Notes under the pieces: model-generated
The model's input: only the letters and a program-made list of their open reading frames with translations
Database searches by the model: none
Told to the model about the DNA's origin: nothing
Shown: positions 35,657 to 43,608 of the stretch, in pieces
Layout of the letters: the number at the start of each line of letters is the position of its first letter
How positions within the stretch are numbered: position 1 is the stretch's first letter
Made by a program: the position numbers and the translations under genes
Assembly (NCBI RefSeq): GCF_013374115.1
Contig: NZ_AP022673.1
Span: forward strand, 834,501-898,500
Reading direction: 5' to 3'
From: Sphingomonas sp. HMP9
GTDB taxonomy: Bacteria; Pseudomonadota; Alphaproteobacteria; Sphingomonadales; Sphingomonadaceae
Length of the DNA stretch: 64,000 nt

Positions 35657-36862
35657 ATGGACTTCAAGGACAGCGACGCCGAAGCTACGTATCGCGCCGC
35701 CGCGCGCGCGTGGCTCGACGCGACCATCGCCGAGCACGACGCCGGCCATTACCCCGACGACATGGCCAAGGCGAAGGCGTGGCAGGCGCGCAAGGCGGCG
35801 GGCGGCTATGCGTGCATCACCTGGCCGCAGGAATGGGGTGGCGGCGGCGGCACACCGATCGAGAGCGTGATCTTCGGCCAGGAAGAGGCGCGCCACGCGG
35901 TCGACGGCAGCTATTTCACGATCGGGCTCGGCATGTGCGTGCCGACCGTGATGGCCTATGCCGACGACGCGACCAAGCGGCGCTTCGTCGGCCCGGCCGT
36001 GCGCGGCGACGAGATCTGGTCGCAACTGTTCTCCGAACCCGCCGGCGGCTCGGACGTCGCCGCGATCCGCACGCGTGCTGTCCGGGACGGCGACGACTGG
36101 GTGATCAACGGCCAGAAGGTCTGGACCTCGGGCGCCCATTACAGCGACTATGGCATCGTCCTGGTCCGCACCAATCCGGACGTGCCGAAGCACCAGGGCC
36201 TGACCATGTTCTGGCTCGACCTGAAGGCGCCGGGGATCGAGATCCGGCCGATCCACCAGATGTCGGGCGGGTCGAGTTTCAACGAGGTCTGGTTCGAGGA
36301 CGTCCGGATCTCCGACGCACAGCGGCTCGGGCCGGTCGACGGCGGCTGGAAGGTCGCGCTGTTCACGCTGATGAACGAGCGCCTCGCGATCGGCACGAGC
36401 GGCGGGGTCGGGCCGGAGGACATCCTCGCCTTTGCAGCCCAAGCCGATGGCGCCGACGGGCCGCTGCTGAAGGACGCGGCATTCCGCCAGCGGCTCGCCG
36501 ACTGGTGGGTGCAGGCGGAGGGCCTCCGCAACACCCGGATGCGGACGATCACGGCGTTGTCGAAGGGACAGGTGCCCGGCCCAGAAAGCTCGATCGGCAA
36601 GATCGTCGCCGCCAACCAGTTGCAGGACATCGGCAACACCGCGGTCGAGGCGGGCGATCAATACGGCATCATCGCCGACCCCGCGCTGACCCCGCTGAAG
36701 GGCGCCTTCCACGCCGCTACGATGTGGGCGCCCGGCCTGCGCATCGCCGGCGGCACCGACGAGATCCTCAAGAACATCATCGCAGAACGTGTCCTCGATC
36801 TTCCTGGCGAAATCCGTGTCGACAAGGACCAGGCGTTCCGGGACTTGCCGGTGGGAGCATGA
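35657..36862 (+). CDS. Acyl-CoA dehydrogenase, subunit 2 of a likely pair
   Basis: A 401-residue acyl-CoA dehydrogenase with the substrate/FAD motif QLFSEPAGGSDVAAIRTRAVRDGDDWVINGQKVWTSGA (in its parts LFSEPAGGSD and GQKVWTSGA) and the C-terminal GGTDEILKNIIAERVLDLP. The usual glutamate of the IYEGT motif is a glycine (IAGGTDE), so the catalytic base must be at another position, as in the paired steroid-type dehydrogenases. The ATG at 35657 has AAAGG upstream. It closes the thiolase-ligase-dehydrogenase operon; about 140 bp without a convincing gene follows. Confidence 0.9.
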   Translation: MDFKDSDAEATYRAAARAWLDATIAEHDAGHYPDDMAKAKAWQARKAAGGYACITWPQEWGGGGGTPIESVIFGQEEARHAVDGSYFTIGLGMCVPTVMAYADDATKRRFVGPAVRGDEIWSQLFSEPAGGSDVAAIRTRAVRDGDDWVINGQKVWTSGAHYSDYGIVLVRTNPDVPKHQGLTMFWLDLKAPGIEIRPIHQMSGGSSFNEVWFEDVRISDAQRLGPVDGGWKVALFTLMNERLAIGTSGGVGPEDILAFAAQADGADGPLLKDAAFRQRLADWWVQAEGLRNTRMRTITALSKGQVPGPESSIGKIVAANQLQDIGNTAVEAGDQYGIIADPALTPLKGAFHAATMWAPGLRIAGGTDEILKNIIAERVLDLPGEIRVDKDQAFRDLPVGA

Positions 36863-37005
36863 TGAGGGGTATCGTGCAATGAGCGAAACCCGTGAAAACG
36901 TAATCCGCGCGACCCGATTGATTACAGGTATTCATTGAGCAATGCTGTCATCGATGGTCTGTAGCGCTTTCGATAGCGCACAGTGGTAAGCAAGGGGTGA
37001 CGACG

Positions 37006-37365
37006 ATGTTACAAGCGGTTTTGACATTCGCCCTGCTGGCCTCCGCTGGGAAAGCGACGTCGGCGCAGTTGATTTCCGTCCAGCTGGATTACCCGCCGAC
37101 CGCGCTGCGCGCCCGTTCGGAAGGGGTAGTCGCTTTCGAGGTAAAACTGGCGAAGAATGGCAAGGTCATTGGATGCCGGGTCACTCAAACCAGCGACCAT
37201 GCCGATCTCGACCAGCAAACCTGCAGCCAGTTACGAAAGACCGCGCAGTTCAAACCAGCTTTGGACCTGATGGGCAAGCCTGTCTCAACGACATATGCTG
37301 GCAGATTGCGCTGGCAACTGCCACGCTCGGCGCCGGAAACAGTACCGGTGACCGTTCCGCAATAA
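37006..37365 (+). CDS. Exported single-domain TonB C-terminal protein
   Basis: A 119-residue protein with a signal peptide (MLQAVLTFALLASAGKATSA) followed only by a TonB C-terminal domain: LDYPPTALRARSEGVVAFEVKLAKNGKV (split here at the turn), an SDHADLDQQTC helix start, and KPVSTTYAGRLRWQLP as the last strand. Full TonB proteins have a membrane anchor and a proline-rich spacer, which are absent, so it would be a free periplasmic domain rather than a complete energy transducer. The ATG at 37006 has AGGGG at 8 bases; a GTG 9 bases upstream is less likely. It stands alone between the dehydrogenase operon and the aldehyde dehydrogenase. Confidence 0.75.
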   Translation: MLQAVLTFALLASAGKATSAQLISVQLDYPPTALRARSEGVVAFEVKLAKNGKVIGCRVTQTSDHADLDQQTCSQLRKTAQFKPALDLMGKPVSTTYAGRLRWQLPRSAPETVPVTVPQ

Positions 37366-37537
37366 ACTTCGATCATAGCATCAGAAAACCTCAATGGCCG
37401 CTGCATCACCAATCAAGGACAGCGTTCCGAATCTGGCGCGGCTAACTAAACATATCGCCTGCCGCAGACATTGCCGTTGAGTTGACTGACGTCTCGCATA
37501 CGTATTCGTGTTTTTGTTTCCCGTTCGAGGATGCCCG

Positions 37538-38956
37538 ATGACCGATATGAAGACCATTCTCGTCGCGCAGCGCAACGCGTTTATGGCGGAGTTGCCTGTT
37601 ACTAAGGCCGTCCGCCTCGATCGGCTGAAGCGAGCGGCGGCGATGGTGAAGGACAACGCCGCGCGGTTCTGCGATGCGGTGTCGGAGGATTTCGGGCATC
37701 GCAGCCGTGAGCAGACGATGATGACCGATATTGGCGCATCGCTCGCGCCGATCGCGCATGCCGCCAAGCATCTCGAACGCTGGATGAAGCGCGACCGTCG
37801 TCCGGTCCAGTTCCCGCTCGGGCTGCTCGGCGCGAGGGCGTGGGTCGAATATCAGCCCAAGGGCGTGATCGGCATCATCGCGCCGTGGAATTTCCCCGTG
37901 AACCTGCTGATGGCGCCGCTCGCAGGCGTGCTCGCCGCGGGCAATCGCGCAATGGCGAAGACGAGCGAATACACGCCCGCCACCGCCGCGCTGTTCGAAG
38001 AGATCGTCGGCCGCTATTTCGCGCCGGAGGAAGTCGCGATCGTCTCAGGCGGGCCGGACGTCGGCAAGGCGTTCGCCGCGCTGCCGTTCGATCATCTCAT
38101 CTTCACCGGCGCGACCGCGGTCGGCCGCCACATCCTTCACGCCGCGGCGGACAATCTGACGCCCGTCACCCTCGAACTTGGCGGCAAGTCGCCCGTCATC
38201 CTCGGCGCCTCGGCGGATATCGCGCGCGCGACCGAACGCGTGACGTTGGGCAAGATGATGAACGCGGGCCAGATCTGCCTCGCACCCGACTATATGCTCG
38301 TCTCCGCGGCGGACGAGGCCAAGGTCGTCGACAGCATCAAGGCGGCGGCCAGCGCGATGTATCCGACGTTGCTTGCGAACGCCGACTACACCTCGGTCGT
38401 GAACGATCGGCACCACCAGCGGCTCACCGACTGGATCGCCGACGCGCGGGCGAAGGGCGCGACGGTCGAGGTCGTGAACCCGGCGAACGAGGATTTCGGC
38501 AGCGCGAACTCGCGGAAAATGCCGCTGCACATCGTCCGCGACGCGACCGACGACATGATCGTGATGCAGGAGGAGATCTTCGGCCCCGTCCTGCCGATCC
38601 GTCGCTATGACGGGATCGACGACGCGATCGCGCAGGTAAACCGCCGCGACCGGCCGCTCGGCCTCTATTATTTCGGCAACGACGAGGCGGAGCGTCGTCG
38701 CGTCCTCGACCGGACGATCTCGGGCGGGGTGACGCTCGACGACGTGATCTTCCACATCTCGATGGAGGATCTCCCCTTCGGCGGCAGCGGCCCATCGGGC
38801 ATGGGCGCGTATCACGGCATCGACGGCTTCCGCACGTTCAGCCACGGGCGTGCCGTCTTCAAGCAGTCGAAGCTCGACGTCGCCAAGCTCGCCGGGCTGA
38901 AGCCGCCTTATGGTGCGGCAGCAGGGAAAACGATTGCGCGAATGATGCGGGGGTAG
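37538..38956 (+). CDS. Aldehyde dehydrogenase, coniferyl-aldehyde type
   Basis: NAD(P)-dependent oxidation of an aldehyde to the acid. At 472 residues the protein resembles coniferyl aldehyde dehydrogenase (CalB) and class 3-type enzymes: GVIGIIAPWNFPVNLLMAPL, the glutamate in TLELGGKSPVI and the catalytic cysteine in MMNAGQICLAPDYMLV, with EEIFGPVLPI after it. There is no signal peptide. The ATG at 37538 has GAGG at 7 bases. It could take the product of the GMC dehydrogenase or an aromatic aldehyde from lignin; substrate range in this family is wide. It is a single-gene unit upstream of a TonB receptor. Confidence 0.9.
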   Translation: MTDMKTILVAQRNAFMAELPVTKAVRLDRLKRAAAMVKDNAARFCDAVSEDFGHRSREQTMMTDIGASLAPIAHAAKHLERWMKRDRRPVQFPLGLLGARAWVEYQPKGVIGIIAPWNFPVNLLMAPLAGVLAAGNRAMAKTSEYTPATAALFEEIVGRYFAPEEVAIVSGGPDVGKAFAALPFDHLIFTGATAVGRHILHAAADNLTPVTLELGGKSPVILGASADIARATERVTLGKMMNAGQICLAPDYMLVSAADEAKVVDSIKAAASAMYPTLLANADYTSVVNDRHHQRLTDWIADARAKGATVEVVNPANEDFGSANSRKMPLHIVRDATDDMIVMQEEIFGPVLPIRRYDGIDDAIAQVNRRDRPLGLYYFGNDEAERRRVLDRTISGGVTLDDVIFHISMEDLPFGGSGPSGMGAYHGIDGFRTFSHGRAVFKQSKLDVAKLAGLKPPYGAAAGKTIARMMRG

Positions 38957-39096
38957 CGACACGCGTTCCTCGCATCCTGCTCGCCCCCTTTCCCCGGTCG
39001 GAATCGCTGCCGGCTTCTTGCCTCTCTCGGCGAGAGAGCGGAGCCTGTCGTCACGGTAGGCGAGGCGTTCGGGCCACTACCGTAACAATATCGCCA

Positions 39097-39136
39097 TCGT
39101 CTCGAAATCGTCTTCGATCTGTCGTCGGCGCGTCAC
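39097..39136 (+). promoter_or_regulatory. Weak candidate Pho-box array upstream of TonB receptor
   Basis: Four 7-base units at 11-base spacing, TCGTCTC, TCGTCTT, CTGTCGT and GCGTCAC, share a GTC core at the position of CTGTCAT. The best unit has one mismatch and the others two or three. It ends about 48 bp before the receptor start. Supported mainly by analogy with the better array before the paralogous receptor. Confidence 0.35.
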
Positions 39137-39184
39137 GCCGATCGGCAATGGGCCGCTGAGCGCCGTCGCGCTTCAGGGGACATC

Positions 39185-41581
39185 ATGCAGACCATATCGT
39201 CGCTTTTCGCCGGTGTCGCTCTCGCGGCGCTCGCTATGCCTTCCGCATTCGCCCAGGCCGGTCCGGAAACCCCGACCGCCATGCCGACGGACGCCCAAGT
39301 CGAGCCCGCACCCGAAACGTCGGCGGACATCGTCGTGCTCGGCTTCGGTCAGAGCCGCCAGGTGCAGAGCGTCAGCGCGGTCGATCTCGCGCGCCTCACC
39401 CCCGGGTCGAGCCCGCTCAAGGCGATCGAGAAGCTTCCCGGCGTCAATTTCCAGGCGTCCGATCCGTTCGGCGCGTATGAATGGGCCGTCCGCATCTCGT
39501 TGCGCGGGTTTAACCAGAACCAGCTCGGCTTCACGCTCGACGGCGTTCCGCTCGGCGACATGAGCTATGGCAACGTCAACGGCCTGCACATCAGCCGCGC
39601 GATCATCTCCGAGAACGTCGCCCGTACCGAAGTCGCGCAGGGCGCCGGCGCGCTCGGCACCGCGTCGACCAGCAACCTCGGCGGCACCATCCAGTTCTTC
39701 AGCGACATACCGCGCGATACGGCCAACGTCACCGGTGGCGGCACCTATGGCTCGGACAGCACGTATCGCGGCTATGCCCGGCTCGATACCGGCGATCTTG
39801 GCGGCGGCCTAAAGGGCTATCTCAGCTATGGCTACCTCACCACCGACAAGTGGAAGGGCGACGGCGTCCAGCGTCAGCACCAGGCGAACGGCAAGATCGT
39901 CAAGGATCTGGGCAGCCTCGGCAGCCTGTCCGCGTTCCTGAACTTCTCCGATCGCCGCGAGCAGGATTATCAGGACCTGAGCTACGACATCATCCGCCGT
40001 CGCGGCCTGCGCAACGACAACATCGCCGATAACTATCCACTCGCGCTGCAGATCGCGAAAACCTACCAGAACCAGGGTGCGCTGGCGACCTACACCAGGG
40101 CGAACAACGGCTCGTCGGTCGGCTTCGTCGCGCCATGGGCCGGCACCGGCACGACCTTCCCGACCGGGTTTGGCACCGTCGACGACGCCTATTTCGATGC
40201 CGGTGGCGTGCGCCGCGACTATCTTGGCGGCGTAACGCTGAATGCCAACCTGACACCCGAACTGACGATGACCACCACCGGCTATTACCACAATAACAAA
40301 GGGCAAGGATCGTGGATCACGCCCTATTCGCCGACCCCGGCAGGGGCACTGAACCAGGATGGCAGCGCGATCACTGCGGCGAGCCCACTCGGCTTCCGGA
40401 CGACCGAATACAGCATCAAGCGCGGCGGTGCGCTCAGCAACATCGCCTATGAAACGGGTGCGAACACCTTCGAGATCGGCGGCTGGCTCGAGACCAACAC
40501 CTTCACGCAGGCACGGCGTTTCTACGGAATGACCGACAGCGCAGAGCCCAACCGCGACGTGCTGAAGTTCCAGAAGAATGCGTATGCGACGCAGTGGGAC
40601 GGTAAATACGGCACCGACACGATGCAGTATCATGTCGAGGATACGCTGAAGCTCGTCAACGACCGGCTGATCGTCAACGCCGGGTGGAAAGGCGCCTATG
40701 TCGTCAACAGCGCGACGATGCTGCCCGATACGACGTCGCCGCTGTCGGTCGGCCGCATCTCTGCCAAGGACTGGTTCCAGCCCCAGGCCGGTATCCTGTT
40801 CAAGCTGACCCCGGCGGCGGAAGTCTTCGCCGACTATACCGAGAACATGCGCGCGTTCGTATCCTCGGCGACGACCGGGCCGTTCGCGGCGACGCAGGCC
40901 GGGTTCAACGCGGTTCGCGGGCGCCTCAAGCCCGAGCGATCGAAGACGGCGGAAGGCGGCGTTCGCGTCCATAGCGGTCCGTTCCAGGCCTCGGCGGTCG
41001 GCTATTATGTCGACTTCTCGAACCGCCTGCTCGCGTTCGCCAATGGTGTCGGCATCCTCGGCAACGCACCGACGCTGAACAATGCCGGCAGCGTGCGCAC
41101 GTACGGCGCCGAAGTCTCCGCCAACTACCGCGTGTTCCGCCCGCTCTCGCTGTTCGCGAGCTACTCTTACACCAACGCGGAATATCAGGACACGGTTACC
41201 GACGCGTCCGGATCGGTCCAGGTCCGCAAGGGTGACACCGTCGTCGATACGCCCAAGCACATGGTAAAGGGCGAGATCGTGCTCGAGCAGTCGGGTTTCA
41301 CCGGCCGGGTCGGCGCGGACTATATGAGCAAGCGCTACTTCACCTATCTCAATGACCAGTCGGTGCCGAGCCGTGTGCTGGTCGATGCGAGCATCGGCTA
41401 TCGGTTCGACGGCGAAGGCGCGCTGCACGGCGTCGCGATCGAAGGCAGCGTCACCAACCTGACCAACAAGACGTACATCGCGACGATCGGGTCGAACGGC
41501 TACACTGCTAGCGGCGACAACCAGACCTTGCTGGCCGGGGCACCGCGGCAGTTCCTCGTTTCGCTAAAGAAGGGCTTCTGA
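39185..41581 (+). CDS. TonB-dependent receptor, paralogue of the 2.7-5.1 kb receptor
   Basis: A 798-residue outer-membrane TonB-dependent receptor with a signal peptide (LFAGVALAALAMPSAFAQ), TonB-box-like ADIVVLGFG, a plug domain (ISLRGFNQNQLGFTLDGVPL, SENVARTEVAQGAGAL) and a barrel that ends FLVSLKKGF. It shares long blocks with the receptor at 2703-5117, including GTASTSNLGGTI and the barrel segments VDFSNRLL and YTNAEYQDT-like positions. The two are paralogues. The gene starts at an ATG behind GGGGACATC. A weak repeat array resembling Pho boxes precedes it. A strong hairpin separates it from the converging sensor kinase gene. Substrate unknown. Confidence 0.9.
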   Translation: MQTISSLFAGVALAALAMPSAFAQAGPETPTAMPTDAQVEPAPETSADIVVLGFGQSRQVQSVSAVDLARLTPGSSPLKAIEKLPGVNFQASDPFGAYEWAVRISLRGFNQNQLGFTLDGVPLGDMSYGNVNGLHISRAIISENVARTEVAQGAGALGTASTSNLGGTIQFFSDIPRDTANVTGGGTYGSDSTYRGYARLDTGDLGGGLKGYLSYGYLTTDKWKGDGVQRQHQANGKIVKDLGSLGSLSAFLNFSDRREQDYQDLSYDIIRRRGLRNDNIADNYPLALQIAKTYQNQGALATYTRANNGSSVGFVAPWAGTGTTFPTGFGTVDDAYFDAGGVRRDYLGGVTLNANLTPELTMTTTGYYHNNKGQGSWITPYSPTPAGALNQDGSAITAASPLGFRTTEYSIKRGGALSNIAYETGANTFEIGGWLETNTFTQARRFYGMTDSAEPNRDVLKFQKNAYATQWDGKYGTDTMQYHVEDTLKLVNDRLIVNAGWKGAYVVNSATMLPDTTSPLSVGRISAKDWFQPQAGILFKLTPAAEVFADYTENMRAFVSSATTGPFAATQAGFNAVRGRLKPERSKTAEGGVRVHSGPFQASAVGYYVDFSNRLLAFANGVGILGNAPTLNNAGSVRTYGAEVSANYRVFRPLSLFASYSYTNAEYQDTVTDASGSVQVRKGDTVVDTPKHMVKGEIVLEQSGFTGRVGADYMSKRYFTYLNDQSVPSRVLVDASIGYRFDGEGALHGVAIEGSVTNLTNKTYIATIGSNGYTASGDNQTLLAGAPRQFLVSLKKGF

Positions 41582-41594
41582 CGTAGCAACGCTG

Positions 41595-41627
41595 CATCGG
41601 ACCGGGCGAAGGTCGCCCGGTCCGATG
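41595..41627. terminator. Strong bidirectional terminator hairpin
   Basis: A perfect 15-bp stem, CATCGGACCGGGCGA and TCGCCCGGTCCGATG, with a 3-base loop, lies exactly between the converging TonB receptor and sensor kinase genes. Confidence 0.8.
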
Positions 41628-43607
41628 TCATTCCACCGCGCGCAGCTTGGGCCGCCCCGGTGGTGACTGGCGCAGCAGTTCGTCGACCCGGGCAGCGATA
41701 TCGGTCTGGCGGAACGGCTTCGACAGACGAATGACGCCGTCGGGGACATCCTCGCCCGCTGCTGCATAGCCCGTAACGAGCAAAGCCGGGATACGATTGC
41801 CTGACGACCATAATTCGCTGATGAGCTGCCCGCCGGTCATCCCCGGCATCAGATAATCGCTGACCAATATGTCCGCATCGACGCCCGATCGGATCGCCGA
41901 CAGCGCCTGGCTTGCGGAGGACACCTCGACGACGACATAGCCGATGTCGCGCAGCATGTCCGCAGTCGCCGCGCGCACCAGATCCTCGTCGTCGACCAGC
42001 AGCACCTTGGCAGCGCGCCGTGCGATGACGGGCTCGGCGGTATTCTCGGCGGTATCGGCCGCCGCTTCCTCGGTCGCTGGAAGCCACAGTTCGACCGTGG
42101 TGCCCGATCCGGGTTCGCTGGTCAGGCGGAGCGTGCCGCCCGATTGCGCAGCTAGGCCGTGGACCATCGACAGCCCCAGCCCGGTGCCCTTGCCGACCCC
42201 CTTGGTGGAGAAGAACGGCTCGGTCGCGCGCGCGAGCGTCGCGCGGTCCATGCCGACGCCGGTGTCGATCGCAGCGATCCGGACGTAGCGGTCGGGTGCG
42301 AGCCCGACGGTGTTGCGATCATCGACGACGACCTCGCTGACGGTCAGGGTAAGCTTGCCGCCACCGGGCATGGCGTCACGCGCGTTGATGGCGAGATTGA
42401 GCAGCGCGAGTTCGAGCTGGTTGGGGTCCACTCGTGCCGACGACAAATGCCGCGGGATCTCTAGCGTCACGGCAATGGACGGCCCCAGCGACCGGCGCAT
42501 CAGGTCGACAAGACCGTCAATCAACGCGCCGATATCGACCGCCCGTGGTTGCAACGCCTGCCGCCGAGCAAAGGCGAGCAGCCGTTGCGTCAACGTCGCC
42601 GCCCGCTCCGCCGCCTGCAACGCGCCGCCGATCATCCGCTGCGTGCGCTCGTCGTCCTTGTGGCGTCGTCGCAGGAGGTCGAGGCTGCCGACGATCGGAG
42701 TCAGCAAATTGTTGAAGTCATGCGCAACGCCGCCGGTCAGCTGGCCGATCGCATCCATCTTCTGTGCCTGCGCCAGTTGCGCGTCGGCTTCCTTGCGATC
42801 GGTGACGTCGGACACCACCCCGGTCATCCGCGCGGCCCTGCCAGAATCGTCATACTGGACCCGCCCCTTGGCGACGAGCCAGCGCGAGTGGCCGTCCGCC
42901 GCGTCGATGCGGTATTCGACGTCGATCACGCCCGTCCGCGAAGCCTCGGTCATCGCGCGCGTGACGGTGCCGCGCTGCTTGATGTCGACATGGTTCAGGA
43001 ACGTCTCCAGGTTCCAGTCCGGGCGTCCCTCGGGATACCCGTAGATCGCATCATGGCGCAGCGTCCGACGCGACTCTCCCGTAGTCAGGTCGATGTCCCA
43101 GCTGCCCATGCCGGCGGCCTCGAGCGCAATCTCCAGGCTTTCACGCGCGGTCCGCAACTCGCTGGTCCGATCCAGCACGGCGCGTTCGAGCGTTACCGCG
43201 ACGTCACGCAACTCATATTGCCGCCGCCGTGCGGTCAGTGCCGACCGGATCGCGCCCAGCATCGCCTCGGCATGCAGCGGCCGTTCGAGCAGCAGGACGT
43301 TGCCGAGATCGGCGAGCCGCTGGGTGGCGCGCGCGGTGCGGGGCGCCCGTGTCCCGTTCGCTAACACGACGAACTGGATATCGGCCCAATTGGGTTGCGC
43401 CGCCACCCATTCCGCCAGGAGCGCAACCTCCTCAGCGATCAGCGCTTCCTCGGTCAGCATCACTGCACCGGCACCCTTTGCCAGTTCGACAAGCAACTCC
43501 GACTGGTCGCGACACACGAACGCGATGATGTCGTTGCGGCCGAGCAGATCCGATGCGATCGCGGCATCGCGCCCGCGCGGCGCCAGGATCAGGACGCGAT
43601 CGTCCAT
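41628..43607 (-). CDS. Hybrid sensor histidine kinase with N-terminal receiver-like domain, PAS, kinase and receiver
   Basis: A soluble 659-residue hybrid kinase without membrane segments. Order: a receiver-like N-terminal domain (about 1-125) whose phospho-acceptor region is degenerate, a coiled coil (125-160), a PAS/PAC domain (about 160-275, GVVSDVTDRKEAD), HisKA with His296 in GGVAHDFNNLL, HATPase with the N box at Asn408, DTGVGM and GKGTGLGLS, and a C-terminal receiver with Asp584 in VSDYLMPGMTGG. The start lies 1 bp after the KaiC-like gene stop, so both are one operon. The pairing suggests that the kinase passes KaiC state to phosphotransfer output. No separate DNA-binding output gene is adjacent. 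Confidence 0.93.
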   Translation of the reverse strand: MDDRVLILAPRGRDAAIASDLLGRNDIIAFVCRDQSELLVELAKGAGAVMLTEEALIAEEVALLAEWVAAQPNWADIQFVVLANGTRAPRTARATQRLADLGNVLLLERPLHAEAMLGAIRSALTARRRQYELRDVAVTLERAVLDRTSELRTARESLEIALEAAGMGSWDIDLTTGESRRTLRHDAIYGYPEGRPDWNLETFLNHVDIKQRGTVTRAMTEASRTGVIDVEYRIDAADGHSRWLVAKGRVQYDDSGRAARMTGVVSDVTDRKEADAQLAQAQKMDAIGQLTGGVAHDFNNLLTPIVGSLDLLRRRHKDDERTQRMIGGALQAAERAATLTQRLLAFARRQALQPRAVDIGALIDGLVDLMRRSLGPSIAVTLEIPRHLSSARVDPNQLELALLNLAINARDAMPGGGKLTLTVSEVVVDDRNTVGLAPDRYVRIAAIDTGVGMDRATLARATEPFFSTKGVGKGTGLGLSMVHGLAAQSGGTLRLTSEPGSGTTVELWLPATEEAAADTAENTAEPVIARRAAKVLLVDDEDLVRAATADMLRDIGYVVVEVSSASQALSAIRSGVDADILVSDYLMPGMTGGQLISELWSSGNRIPALLVTGYAAAGEDVPDGVIRLSKPFRQTDIAARVDELLRQSPPGRPKLRAVE

Positions 43608-43608
43608 G

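Noticed and set aside
36879..36938. 19-codon open frame MSETRENVIRATRLITGIH after the second acyl-CoA dehydrogenase
   Set aside because: Too short and unmatched to call; it could be a leftover start of a lost gene, but nothing supports that.
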